Source: CAZDXJ01 sp964509475
GTDB taxonomy: Bacteria > Pseudomonadota > Gammaproteobacteria > Methylococcales > Methylomonadaceae
Direction of reading: 5' to 3'
Length of the DNA stretch: 64,000 nucleotides
Assembly: GCA_964509475.1 (NCBI GenBank)
Contig: CAZDXJ010000003.1
Span: forward strand, 8,348 to 72,347
Below, in pieces: positions 25,245 through 33,676 of this stretch; within the stretch, counting starts at the first letter, position 1; every line of letters starts with the position of its first letter. A program made the position numbers and the translations under genes. The notes beneath the pieces are model-generated. The model was given only the letters and a program-made list of their open reading frames with translations. It did not search any database and was not told the DNA's origin.

Positions 25245-26307
25245 ACCCTGCTTGAGACAAACGAACAGAGCGGCGGCTTTTATCCTGCACCCGGCCCACC
25301 AATTGACCACAGGCGGCATCGATATCATCACCGCGGGTTTTGCGTATCGTGGTTATCATGCCGGCTTTGTGCAGGATATTCCTGAACGCGTCAATTGCCT
25401 CTGGCGTGGAGCACCGATAAGGGCTGCCGGGAAACGGATTGAAAGGTATCAGATTGATTTTACACGGCACATTCTGCAACAAATTAATCATCCTTTTCGC
25501 ATCTTTTGTTGAATCGTTAACGCCCCGCAACATCACATATTCAAAGGTGACGCGCCGCCGGGGTGACAATTTCACATTATCCTGGCAGGCCGCCAAAAGT
25601 TCTGCCAATGGATATTTGCGGTTGATCGGCACCAGCTCATTGCGCAGTTCATCATTGACCGCATGCAGGGAAACCGCCAGGCTCACGTCACAAGCCCCGG
25701 TCAAGCGGTACATTGCCGGGACAATGCCGGATGTACTGATCGTCACCCGCCGTTTTGACAAACCAAAAGCAAAATCATCCAGCATCAAGCGTACCGCCGT
25801 CAGCACATTATCAAAATTGAGCAGGGGCTCCCCCATACCCATCATGACCACATTGGTGATTTTGGCCTTGTCAGTCAATTGCCGTTGGGCCGCATAGAGC
25901 TGGCCGCTAATTTCCGCCGCCGTCAGATTGCGGTTAAATCCCTGCCGGGCGGTTGAACAAAACGTACAGGCCAATGCACAACCGATTTGCGAGGAAACAC
26001 ATAAGGTTCCGCGCTCCGCTTCGGGAATGAAAACCGTTTCCACCCGGTTGCCGCAAGCCGTTTGCAATACCCATTTGCAGGTTCCGTCGCTGGCCTGCTG
26101 CTGCAAAATAATCTCCGGCGCGGCAATTACGCAATGGCTTTTCAAATAAGCCCGCAAGGATTTACTCAGATCGCTCATCGCATCGAAATCATCGACCCCG
26201 ATCGGGTAAATCCATTTCATAAGCTGCCTGGCGCGAAACGGCTTCTCGCCAATTCCGACAAAAAAGGCCTCCAGACCTTTTCTGTCGAAATCGAGCAGAT
26301 TAATCAT
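25228..26307 (-). CDS. rlmN: 23S rRNA/tRNA adenine-2 methyltransferase RlmN
   Basis: Radical-SAM dual-specificity methylase for A2503 of 23S rRNA and A37 of tRNAs. The cluster motif is CALACTFCSTARQGFNRNLT (C-x3-C-x2-C). The SAM-binding GEPLLNFDN and the C-terminal catalytic Cys region DDIDAACGQLVG are present. The start MINLLDFDRKGLEAFF at 26307 is 4 bp after the ndk stop; upstream residues in the open frame lie within ndk and are unconserved. 359 residues. Confidence 0.96.
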   Translation of the reverse strand: MINLLDFDRKGLEAFFVGIGEKPFRARQLMKWIYPIGVDDFDAMSDLSKSLRAYLKSHCVIAAPEIILQQQASDGTCKWVLQTACGNRVETVFIPEAERGTLCVSSQIGCALACTFCSTARQGFNRNLTAAEISGQLYAAQRQLTDKAKITNVVMMGMGEPLLNFDNVLTAVRLMLDDFAFGLSKRRVTISTSGIVPAMYRLTGACDVSLAVSLHAVNDELRNELVPINRKYPLAELLAACQDNVKLSPRRRVTFEYVMLRGVNDSTKDAKRMINLLQNVPCKINLIPFNPFPGSPYRCSTPEAIDAFRNILHKAGMITTIRKTRGDDIDAACGQLVGRVQDKSRRSVRLSQAGYEHVV

Positions 26308-26311
26308 TGAT

Positions 26312-26743
26312 TCAGCGTGTGCGGGCACAGATTTCCGCATCGTCAAAAAAGAAAGCGATTTCCTGCTGCGCCGTTTCCGGTGCATCGGAACCATGCACCG
26401 CGTTTTCATCGATGCTGTCGGCAAAATCCGCGCGAATCGTACCCGCAGCCGCCTCGGCCGGATTGGTCGCCCCCATCAATTCACGATTTTTGGCAATGGC
26501 GTCTTCACCTTCCAACACCTGCACCATAACCGGGCCGGAAATCATGAAAGCAACCAGATCATTAAAAAAAGGCCGCTCTTTATGCACCGCATAAAAATCC
26601 TCGGCCTGTTCTTTGGTCAGATGCAGCATTTTTGCCGCAATGATGCGCAAACCGTTTTTTTCAAAACGGCTGTAAATCTCGCCAATGACATTTTTCGCCA
26701 CAGCATCCGGTTTAACAATTGAGAAAGTACGCTCGATTGCCAT
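26312..26743 (-). CDS. ndk: nucleoside diphosphate kinase
   Basis: Balances NTP pools by phosphohistidine transfer. MAIERTFSIVKPDAVAKNVI, then the catalytic His117 in NAVHGSDAPETAQQEIAFFF. 143 residues, the normal size. First gene of the ndk-rlmN-pilW cluster, with GGAG before the ATG. Confidence 0.98.
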   Translation of the reverse strand: MAIERTFSIVKPDAVAKNVIGEIYSRFEKNGLRIIAAKMLHLTKEQAEDFYAVHKERPFFNDLVAFMISGPVMVQVLEGEDAIAKNRELMGATNPAEAAAGTIRADFADSIDENAVHGSDAPETAQQEIAFFFDDAEICARTR

Positions 26744-26776
26744 TTAAGTCTCCATAAATTAAAAAGTTAACTGGTT

Positions 26777-26782
26777 ATTATA
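26777..26782 (-). promoter_or_regulatory. candidate -10 box for ndk
   Basis: On the minus strand TATAAT occurs 34 bp before the ndk start codon, in an AT-rich stretch between the end of the restriction gene and ndk. No good -35 hexamer is visible (TCGTCA at 17-18 bp is weak). Confidence 0.4.
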
Positions 26783-26862
26783 TAGGAAATAATTACCTGT
26801 GACGATTTTTCTCGACCGTTCATCCAACAGTACAGGCAAATTCAACCAAATCCTGTCAAATA

Positions 26863-29580
26863 TCAAAACCCAAACTGGTTTCTTTCATATCGCTGTATAA
26901 AATAGCTCAACGGATTATGCTCTTTCACCTCATCGTGCGGTATCAACAGATATTTCCAGGTCTTGCCGCCATTTTTCAGCAGGTATTGACTGGCATTTGC
27001 GCACCATTTTATAGCGGCATCGGCTTTGGTTAATACCTTGGCATCTTGCATCTCATTCCGCGCCTTGGTTTCCACCATCAACACACCGTCCTCTGTTTCA
27101 GCAACAAAATCCGGGATATATTCAGGATATTCCGCACCGTCCCGATAGTAAATTTTGAACTGGCCTTTGGCAGGTTTAAACCATTTTTGTGCATCCCGTT
27201 CCAGAATAACGGCAAAACGGCGCTCGGTATCGGAATCGAATTTTTGCAAGGGATACAGGCAGCGGCTAAAACCGGCAAACAACATTTGTTTGATTTTTTG
27301 TTTTGTCGTCACGGTATCCCTATAGTTATGGGGTGATTGCCCGGCGGCTATGGTATAGGCGCATTTTTTTAACGGCGTAAAGCCGCTGCGCACTTCCACT
27401 TCATAACGGGCCGCCTTTTCCCAAAAGTGTTCGGCCATTTGTGCATGGATCGTTTTGGCAATGAGTTGACGGTTACCACTCAAGACATTTTTAACTTCAT
27501 CTTCAGATAAATAACCACGAAGATGTTTAACTGCTTCCCTAGCCAAATCATAAATTAAGTCTGCATGTTCATCGTAGGAAATATCGTCATAATCAATCAA
27601 AGCGTGAACAATAAAGTCTTCCGGTTTCTGAGTAATCATTTCACTTCGCGCAGAGAGTGTATCTTGTTCATTGGTTTCAAGGCTTTGAATGACAATATCG
27701 CGCATCGCCGGTTGCAGATTCAAGGCCGTTAAATCCAATGTAAACGGATGATAGCCATAAGTGACTTCGCCCTTTGGCAGCACAACCACGCGCGGAATAT
27801 CGATGATCTGCTGCACGACGAGTTGTGTGGTTTTTGTCACCACAGTCACCAAATCCACTGTTTCTTGTTCCTCAAGCAAACATTGTTGCTGCCCGGTTAA
27901 CTGTTCGGCAACGGCGGCAACCAATTCTTGCTGTACCGGCTCATTTAACAACGCCTGGCTGGTTGGGACTTGTTGCGGCTTATGCTGCAAACGGTTAATG
28001 AACTGTATGGCTACCTTGGCGACTTCGGTTTCAGCCACGCCATTAAAAACCGGCTTGAAGGACTCAGGCGCAGGATAAACCGTGCCTTTGCTGCCGGTAT
28101 TCACTGCCCCGCTAATCAGGCTGTCCACATTGGAACCGATTTCGATGCTTTCTATCGCCTCATCCTGTTCCGGCGCGTCCAGAATCACTTGTTTCAAGCG
28201 CAGGGGGTTTTCAGGATTATTGGCTTCATCGACAATTTCCTGGAAACGATCATGGGCGACGATATTCAGACGGTCTACTGCCGTCACCCCGGTTCTTTTG
28301 CCGTAAGGTAGACGCAATCCCCGGCCAATGGACTGTTCAATCAAAGTGCGGGCATTGGCGGCTCGTAGCGGCACAATGGTATAAAGATTGGTTACATCCC
28401 AGCCTTCCTTCAGCATATTGACATGAATGACCACTTCTGTTGGTTCATCAACACTTTCAACCGCCAGCAAGCGGGCAATCATTGCTTCTTCCGCCGTGCC
28501 CGATTTGCTGCTATCCACTTGAATGATTTTGCCGCGATAACGGCCGCCAAAAAATTCATCGGACTCCATCAAATTCAATAATGAACCCGCATGAGTGGTG
28601 TCGCGGGCAATAACCAGCATAAATGGCTTGACAACATTTACCTCATTTTCGTGGGCATAGGTTAACAGCTCCATTTTGGTAGCTTCATGCAAGCGGATGC
28701 CGTCCATTAATTTGATGGTTTCCACTTCCTCTTTATTGTGGTTTTTGGCATCAAAATTTCGTTGCGTGACGACAGCAGGTTCTTTGACAAAACCATCCTC
28801 CATTGCCCTAGCTAATGGATAGTCCACCACCACATTCTTAAACGGCTTGGCGCCTCGGTTAGTTTCCACAAAAGGCGTTGCGGTCAGCTCCAGACCAAAC
28901 AAAGGATTCAGTTCATTCAATGCCCGCACCCCGGCGCTGGCCCTATACCGGTGTGATTCGTCCATCAGCAAAACCAAATCCGGCAATCCTGCCAGATAGT
29001 TAAAATAACTATCCCCCAGGTATTCAGAAAGACGCTTGATGCGAGGCGATTTACCGCCGCGCACTTCGGAATTGATTTTGGAGATATTGAAAATATTAAT
29101 CGTGACCGGGGTAAACAAATCAGTGCTATAACGGCCTTTCTGCTCATAATCATCGCCGGTGACAATGGCAGGTGTATTGACCGCAAACTCGGCAATACCC
29201 TTAAATACATACTTGGGTGAATGCGGGGTGAAATCCTGAATCAGCTTGTTATAAATGGTCAAATTCGGCGCCAGAACAAAAAAATTGCGTATACCTTTGG
29301 CCAAGTGCAGATAGCTGATAAAAGCGCCCATCAAACGGGTTTTACCGACTCCGGTCGCCAGCGCAAAACAAAGTGATGGAAACTCGCGTTCAAAATCCGA
29401 CAGGGTAGCAAACTGCGCTTTCAAGGCTTGCAGAATTACCCCGACATCGCGTTTGCGATTGAGCATACCGGGGGCTGATTGCAAAGCCGTTGCCAAAGCC
29501 TCCAGCGATTCACGTTGTGGACTGCGTAAACTCAAGCGCCCCGATACATTATTCAACACTCGACTATTCATTTCTTTCAT
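26863..29580 (-). CDS. type III restriction enzyme, Res subunit (system 1)
   Basis: Translocase-nuclease subunit of a type III R-M system. The helicase core has LCFALATGVGKTRLMGAFIS (Walker A, about residues 69-80), LVLLMDESHRYRASAG (DExH box), ELTATPF, and motif VI in LIEQSIGRGLRLPYGKR. The C-terminal nuclease reads EYPEYIPDFVAETEDG then VLMVETKA, a PD-(D/E)xK fold with PD, E and K visible. 905 residues, intact. MKEMNS at 29580 or the ATG three codons later could start it. A REP pair begins only 3 bp upstream, so its original leader has been replaced and expression may depend on read-through from mod and the transposase. Confidence 0.92.
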   Translation of the reverse strand: MKEMNSRVLNNVSGRLSLRSPQRESLEALATALQSAPGMLNRKRDVGVILQALKAQFATLSDFEREFPSLCFALATGVGKTRLMGAFISYLHLAKGIRNFFVLAPNLTIYNKLIQDFTPHSPKYVFKGIAEFAVNTPAIVTGDDYEQKGRYSTDLFTPVTINIFNISKINSEVRGGKSPRIKRLSEYLGDSYFNYLAGLPDLVLLMDESHRYRASAGVRALNELNPLFGLELTATPFVETNRGAKPFKNVVVDYPLARAMEDGFVKEPAVVTQRNFDAKNHNKEEVETIKLMDGIRLHEATKMELLTYAHENEVNVVKPFMLVIARDTTHAGSLLNLMESDEFFGGRYRGKIIQVDSSKSGTAEEAMIARLLAVESVDEPTEVVIHVNMLKEGWDVTNLYTIVPLRAANARTLIEQSIGRGLRLPYGKRTGVTAVDRLNIVAHDRFQEIVDEANNPENPLRLKQVILDAPEQDEAIESIEIGSNVDSLISGAVNTGSKGTVYPAPESFKPVFNGVAETEVAKVAIQFINRLQHKPQQVPTSQALLNEPVQQELVAAVAEQLTGQQQCLLEEQETVDLVTVVTKTTQLVVQQIIDIPRVVVLPKGEVTYGYHPFTLDLTALNLQPAMRDIVIQSLETNEQDTLSARSEMITQKPEDFIVHALIDYDDISYDEHADLIYDLAREAVKHLRGYLSEDEVKNVLSGNRQLIAKTIHAQMAEHFWEKAARYEVEVRSGFTPLKKCAYTIAAGQSPHNYRDTVTTKQKIKQMLFAGFSRCLYPLQKFDSDTERRFAVILERDAQKWFKPAKGQFKIYYRDGAEYPEYIPDFVAETEDGVLMVETKARNEMQDAKVLTKADAAIKWCANASQYLLKNGGKTWKYLLIPHDEVKEHNPLSYFIQRYERNQFGF

Positions 29581-29583
29581 TCC

Positions 29584-29645
29584 GTAGGTGCAAATTCATT
29601 CGCATTGTTACCTTGTTTTAATCGTGCGAATAAATTCGCACCTAC
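29584..29645. repeat. REP inverted pair, res-proximal
   Basis: GGTGCAAATTCATTCGCA faces TGCGAATAAATTCGCACC across about 20 bp, each flanked by TA. The right-hand unit contains the stop codon (TAG) of the transposase gene. The other pair is at 30110-30175. Confidence 0.85.
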
Positions 29646-30094
29646 AACCACATTGCATCCCAATGGGGATAATTGCCAATTTGTTTAACCAACCCAGCGC
29701 GTAACGGATTCGCCACCATATAACGGGCAATTCCCCGCACATCCTCTTCTTCACGTAAAGCATGGTCATGATAAGCCTTCTGCCAAACAGCGCCTTGACG
29801 GTTTAAATATTGATTTAACCTATGCGCTGAACGGCCTTTAAATAATCGCATAACTTCACTCAGGGCCTTAACCTCCAATAACTGAAACAACCAATGCACA
29901 TGATCCGGCATCACCACCCAGGCCATTGAATTAACAATCCCGACGGTATGTAATTGTTTCATTTCATTAATTACCAACCTTGCACAATAAAAGTCCGAAA
30001 ACAAAGCCGATGATCGGTCTGCCAAAACACAAGTCACAAAATAAGCTCGCCCGGCTTCACTAAACCGGCCTTTACGCAAATCATCATAAGGCAT
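29642..30094 (-). mobile_element. REP-associated tyrosine transposase (RAYT, Y1 HUH family)
   Basis: A 150-residue Y1 transposase-like protein of the kind that recognises REP palindromes. MPYDDLRKGRFSEAGRAYFV is the usual opening. The HUH motif is VVMPDHVHWLFQ (His65, His67), and the catalytic Tyr is in GIARYMVANPLRAGLV (Tyr125) after AVWQKAYHDHALR. The protein is complete. It lies between mod and res of a type III R-M operon in the same orientation, with inverted REP pairs on both sides, and its stop codon is inside one of them. It appears to be a domesticated or recently moved REPtron. Confidence 0.92.
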
Positions 30095-30109
30095 AAATCA
30101 CCCCAATAT

Positions 30110-30175
30110 GTAGGTGCGAATTTATTCGCATTAAAATAAGACATTGTTTTTTCGTGCGAATAAATTCGCACCTAC
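30110..30175. repeat. REP inverted pair, mod-proximal
   Basis: GGTGCGAATTTATTCGCA faces TGCGAATAAATTCGCACC across about 24 bp. Each unit is itself palindromic at GCGAATTTATTCGC. The right unit supplies the TAG stop codon of the mod gene (30172-30174). Confidence 0.88.
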
Positions 30176-31794
30176 ATGAACAAGTCATTTTGTTCCGGCT
30201 CCTGGCTGGTTTTTTCCATCGGCGGCAAATTGGCAATATTTAAACTGTAATCATCATGCGCCCATTCGCAGCGGGACATGAGCATTTTGGGGATTTTTTT
30301 CAGGGTCAGATTCGGGAAGCGATCCGGCTTGCAGCGGAACGCGGCGCAGCAGACCAGCAGCGAACGATTAGGCCCGACTTCTTCGGAGAGTTCCTGCAAT
30401 TGCGCCACCGACAGGTTTTGCGTGGTAACGTAAATAAAATCCAACTCGGTGGAATAACCGTGATTCCACCATTGACTATCCGACGGCGCATAGCTAAAGC
30501 CTTCCAGCTTGCATAAGGCTTCCGCCAGCATCGCCGGATTGTAGGCCTTGTTGACCACCCAGTTGCCCCAGCGGTCTTTTTCCAGCAGCGACGGCGCCAG
30601 CGAGTAATAACGAAAACCGCCGCCGCCCTGCCAGTTGACCGCTTTGCTGATGCCGCCCTGATCTTCACCGTCAATGACTTTCTGTAAACGCGGGATGATA
30701 TGGGTATGACAGTGTTCACCCAGTTCGATCATGATCCAGCGGCGGCCCATTTTATGGGCAACTGCGCCGGTGGTGCCGGAGCCGGCGAAGGAATCGAGAA
30801 CCAGATCGCCAGGGTTGGTGGCAATATGGATTATTCTTTCCAATAAGGCTTCAGGTTTTGGTGTTGCAAAAGGAATCTCAAACATTTTTTTTTGTTCCGT
30901 CATTGCATTTTGAGTACTTCCAGTTTCAGAAAAATGCCAGATACTTCTTGGTACTACGGGAGCTGCTTGTGACAAAAACCTTTTGAGACGAGGAGATTTT
31001 GATTTACCATCTTTCCCCCAATAAAGTAATTTTTTAGCTTCATTTTTTTTATGGGTTTCTAAGCCATACCTCCAAGTAAGTGTTTTTGGAGGGTATACTT
31101 CAACGCCAGTATTCGGGTTAATTATTGGGTAGTAAAGATTAGGGCGCTCATTCCTTGTCTTATTTCCGGTATATGTGATTGAATTCCATGCTCCTCTTGG
31201 ATCATTGTCTGGGTTTTTATAGGACGAATTATTTTCTTCAGAACGGTTTAATTTGTTTAACCTCCATTTTTCTTTTACCTTAGCAAATACCAAAATATAA
31301 TCATGATCCGAACTAAAATACTTTGCATCGTTTGCTGGTGATACTCTTTTTGCCCATGTAATAGATGCAACAAAATTCTGCCGTCCAAAAATCTCATCAC
31401 ACAACACCTTCAAATAATGCGCCTCATTATCATCAATCGTAACCCATAACGACCCATCATCGGATAGCAGATTGCGGATAATCTCCAAACGGTCACGCAT
31501 CAGCGATAACCAAAGCGAATGCTCCAAACCATCGTCGTAATGGGTAAAGGCGCTGCCGGTATTATAGGGCGGGTCGATAAACACACATTTCACCTTACCC
31601 GCATATTCCTGTTCCAGCGCCTTCAACGCCAGCAGGTTATCGCCAAAAATCAGCTTGTTGTCAAACAAATCATTGTCACTGACGCGGTGTTTGGCATGAT
31701 AGGATTTCTCCGGGTCTTCCAGTAAAATCCGCGGCTCCAGTTTTGGCCGTTTGTCCTTGCCGATCCAGGTCAGTTCCAGTTTGGTTTTGCTCAT
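30172..31794 (-). CDS. type III DNA methyltransferase, Mod subunit (system 1)
   Basis: Beta-class amino-methyltransferase, with motif IV before motif I. VKCVFIDPPYNTGSAFTHYD (DPPY at about residues 74-77) precedes LVLDSFAGSGTTGAVAHKMG (motif I, about 343). The region between them (about residues 140-300) is the target-recognition domain and is visibly more AT-rich than the flanks. MSKTKLELTW at 31794 has GGAGA 5 nt upstream; a longer upstream frame is rejected. The C-terminus EPEQNDLFM ends exactly where a REP unit begins. A run of nine A on the coding strand (30885-30893) encodes EQKKM. First gene of the operon with RAYT and res. Confidence 0.93.
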   Translation of the reverse strand: MSKTKLELTWIGKDKRPKLEPRILLEDPEKSYHAKHRVSDNDLFDNKLIFGDNLLALKALEQEYAGKVKCVFIDPPYNTGSAFTHYDDGLEHSLWLSLMRDRLEIIRNLLSDDGSLWVTIDDNEAHYLKVLCDEIFGRQNFVASITWAKRVSPANDAKYFSSDHDYILVFAKVKEKWRLNKLNRSEENNSSYKNPDNDPRGAWNSITYTGNKTRNERPNLYYPIINPNTGVEVYPPKTLTWRYGLETHKKNEAKKLLYWGKDGKSKSPRLKRFLSQAAPVVPRSIWHFSETGSTQNAMTEQKKMFEIPFATPKPEALLERIIHIATNPGDLVLDSFAGSGTTGAVAHKMGRRWIMIELGEHCHTHIIPRLQKVIDGEDQGGISKAVNWQGGGGFRYYSLAPSLLEKDRWGNWVVNKAYNPAMLAEALCKLEGFSYAPSDSQWWNHGYSTELDFIYVTTQNLSVAQLQELSEEVGPNRSLLVCCAAFRCKPDRFPNLTLKKIPKMLMSRCEWAHDDYSLNIANLPPMEKTSQEPEQNDLFM

Positions 31795-31809
31795 TTTTTC
31801 TCCATTACC

Positions 31810-31880
31810 ACCTAAATACATTTGCGACAAATTCGCACAAAATATTAACGCACTCAGCAAGGTGAATTTGTCGCCCCTGC
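31810..31880. repeat. diverged REP-like pair upstream of mod
   Basis: GCGACAAATTCGCAC and GGTGAATTTGTCGC face each other about 30 bp apart, resembling the GCGAAT..ATTCGC cores of the two REP pairs downstream. The rest of the gap to 32146 is AT-rich around 32020-32070 and may hold the mod promoter, but I see no convincing hexamers. Confidence 0.4.
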
Positions 31881-32146
31881 ACAATGTCTGATGGGATTGA
31901 CCGGGAATAAACAAATTACCCCAATAGAATCGTGATTCTCATCGTGCCGATGCCAGTTTGCCGACCCTCTCCCCATCACTGTATCCGGCAGAAATAGAGA
32001 GGCCGCTTTGAATGCAATTGTTTCTTATTATTAAACTATATGTTAAATATAATTACTATTGTAAACAACCAAGCCCAGATGTATAGTATGCGCCATACAC
32101 AAGGCCAACAACCGGCGTAACGATTCAGCGTACTGGCAAAAAGTCC

Positions 32147-32270
32147 GGTAACGGCTCAGATTGCCCCCCGTTTTGCGTCAAATCAAGGCGGAAGGGCGCG
32201 GTTTACATCGGTAAATGAGCACTTCCAACGCAGAGTTGGCGCAAATAAGGGGGTAAGCTGAGCCGTTACC
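32147..32270. repeat. 124-bp MITE-like inverted-repeat element
   Basis: Terminal arms of about 35 bp: left begins GGTAACGGCTCAGATTGCCC, and right reverse-complemented begins GGTAACGGCTCAGCTTACCC; both continue through a CCCC run to TTTGCG and CAA. The interior contains AAGGCGGAAGGGCG and GGTTTACATCGGTAAATGAG. No reading frame. A single copy occurs in this window. Confidence 0.7.
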
Positions 32271-32323
32271 AACCGGCTTTGTTATGATTTTGACTATCAC
32301 AACTTTAATATAGGTAAAAAACG

Positions 32324-32476
32324 ATGAATACAATGACTAAAGATATTGCATTGGGCACAATGTTTATTGCTGGAACCTGGGGTTTTATCTCAGGCCAGTT
32401 TATTATTTCCGCGCTTTTATTCGCCAGCGCCGCGATTTTCAGCAATATCGCGCTGCAAACCCGGCATTCCGATTAA
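32324..32476 (+). CDS. small two-helix membrane protein (50 residues)
   Basis: An ATG preceded by AGG encodes MNTMTKDIALGTMFIAGTWG then a second hydrophobic stretch QFIISALLFASAAIFSNIAL and a short polar tail QTRHSD. Two membrane segments are predicted by eye. It overlaps the convergent glycosyltransferase gene by 4 bp, as real neighbouring genes often do. I do not recognise the family. Confidence 0.5.
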   Translation: MNTMTKDIALGTMFIAGTWGFISGQFIISALLFASAAIFSNIALQTRHSD

Positions 32477-33540
32477 TTTCGACGGCCAAGAAGCTCAGCA
32501 GCGGCCTTGCTGATCCGGGTTTCGATGGCAAGCATACAAATCCAATTCTGGCAGGATCGCTTATAGCACGCCAGACATTGGATATCGGGCTTTTGTACAA
32601 TCCGTGACAAGCTGCCCCAGGGACCCACCCGGGAGGGTCGGGTCGGCCCAAACACAACAACAACCGGCGTATTCACCGCCGAGGCGATATGTCCCGCCGC
32701 CCCTTCACTGCACATCAACACATCCGCCATTTTGATCAGGCTGATCAACTGCTGCAAATTGGTAAGCCCGGCAAGATTGTAAATGCGTTGTTTAATCGTT
32801 TCCGGCAGATTCACTTTTTTGATCGCCCGATCAATCCCGGCTTTATGCTCGGCGGTTGCAATAAATGCGAAACAACATTGCGGCCGGGCATCCGCCAGTT
32901 GCCGAATACTCTGCAACCAGGTTGACAGAGGTACATTCTTGGTTGACCAGGACGTAAAAGGGCTGATCAACACCAATTGCCGCTTGTCATCTTGCAAAAT
33001 CTGCCGGATTTGCCCGGGAATAATCCGGTTCAGGGAAAACTCTGCATCGGGCGCTGAATAAATGCGGGGAAAATCCGCACTTGCATCGATACCAGCAAGC
33101 GCCAACGTGCCCCTTAATTCCATCAAGGCATGATCATTGCGATCCGGGTTGCGGAAATTCTTTAACAAGGGTTTTTTCCGGCCTTTGATGAATTTGGCCT
33201 TGGCACGCGCCGCATAGAGGAACAACGCGCTGCGCTCGATGCCTTGTAAATCAATCGCCAGATCATATTCCTGCTGACGGATTTCCTTGATCAACGCCTT
33301 GATGGCCTGGGCCATGCGCGGCAAATTGCGTTTCGATTGGCGCAGCAAGGCACGGAAACGCTGGTGTTCATAAAAAAAGAAACGCTGGATATGGGGATTA
33401 AATTGCAGAACCGGATAGCAGGCGCGATCCACCATGAAATGTATTTCAGCCTGCGGCCACTGTCTGCGGATTGCTTCCAGGGCCAAGGTTGCGTGTATGA
33501 CATCACCCAGCGAAGTCTGTTTAATCAACAAGATCTTCAT
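32473..33540 (-). CDS. glycosyltransferase family 9, heptosyltransferase-like
   Basis: LPS-core heptosyltransferase fold (GT-B). MKILLIKQTSLGDVIHATLA is the family N-terminus (SLGD motif). YDLAIDLQGIERSALFLYAA matches the DLQG(N/L) motif, LISPFTSWSTKNVP is the donor-domain start, and SEGAAGHIASAVNTPVVVVF then GPTRPSRVGP carries the ADP-heptose-binding element. The Cys-rich C-terminus (CLACYKRSCQNWICM) is common in this family. It probably adds heptose I or a related sugar in the inner core; WaaC versus WaaF cannot be decided. It stands alone, downstream of secF. Confidence 0.87.
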   Translation of the reverse strand: MKILLIKQTSLGDVIHATLALEAIRRQWPQAEIHFMVDRACYPVLQFNPHIQRFFFYEHQRFRALLRQSKRNLPRMAQAIKALIKEIRQQEYDLAIDLQGIERSALFLYAARAKAKFIKGRKKPLLKNFRNPDRNDHALMELRGTLALAGIDASADFPRIYSAPDAEFSLNRIIPGQIRQILQDDKRQLVLISPFTSWSTKNVPLSTWLQSIRQLADARPQCCFAFIATAEHKAGIDRAIKKVNLPETIKQRIYNLAGLTNLQQLISLIKMADVLMCSEGAAGHIASAVNTPVVVVFGPTRPSRVGPWGSLSRIVQKPDIQCLACYKRSCQNWICMLAIETRISKAAAELLGRRN

Positions 33541-33584
33541 CCAGGCAAGATACCGGAAAAGAGCCGGCGGTAAAGCCTCGAACC

Positions 33585-33607
33585 GGCGGAACGATTGCTG
33601 TTCCGCC
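33585..33607. terminator. hairpin between the glycosyltransferase and secF
   Basis: GGCGGAAC pairs with GTTCCGCC over a 7-nt loop. No T run follows on either strand, so it is at best a weak or Rho-assisted terminator for secF. Confidence 0.35.
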
Positions 33608-33649
33608 GCGAACTATGGTTATTGCTCATGATCCCGCCACGGCAAAAAA

Positions 33650-33676
33650 CGGTAGGAGCGGCTTTAACCGCGATTA
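33650..33676. repeat. REP-like palindrome at the secF 3' end
   Basis: GGTAGGAGCGGCTTTAACCG then CGATTAA resembles the GTAGGAGCGGC..GCCGCGA type REP known from pseudomonads. It overlaps the secF stop codon. Only this copy was noticed. Confidence 0.45.

Noticed and set aside
29584..30175. REP units considered as a CRISPR array
   Set aside because: The units are inverted pairs around a transposase, not evenly spaced direct repeats with unique spacers; no cas genes.
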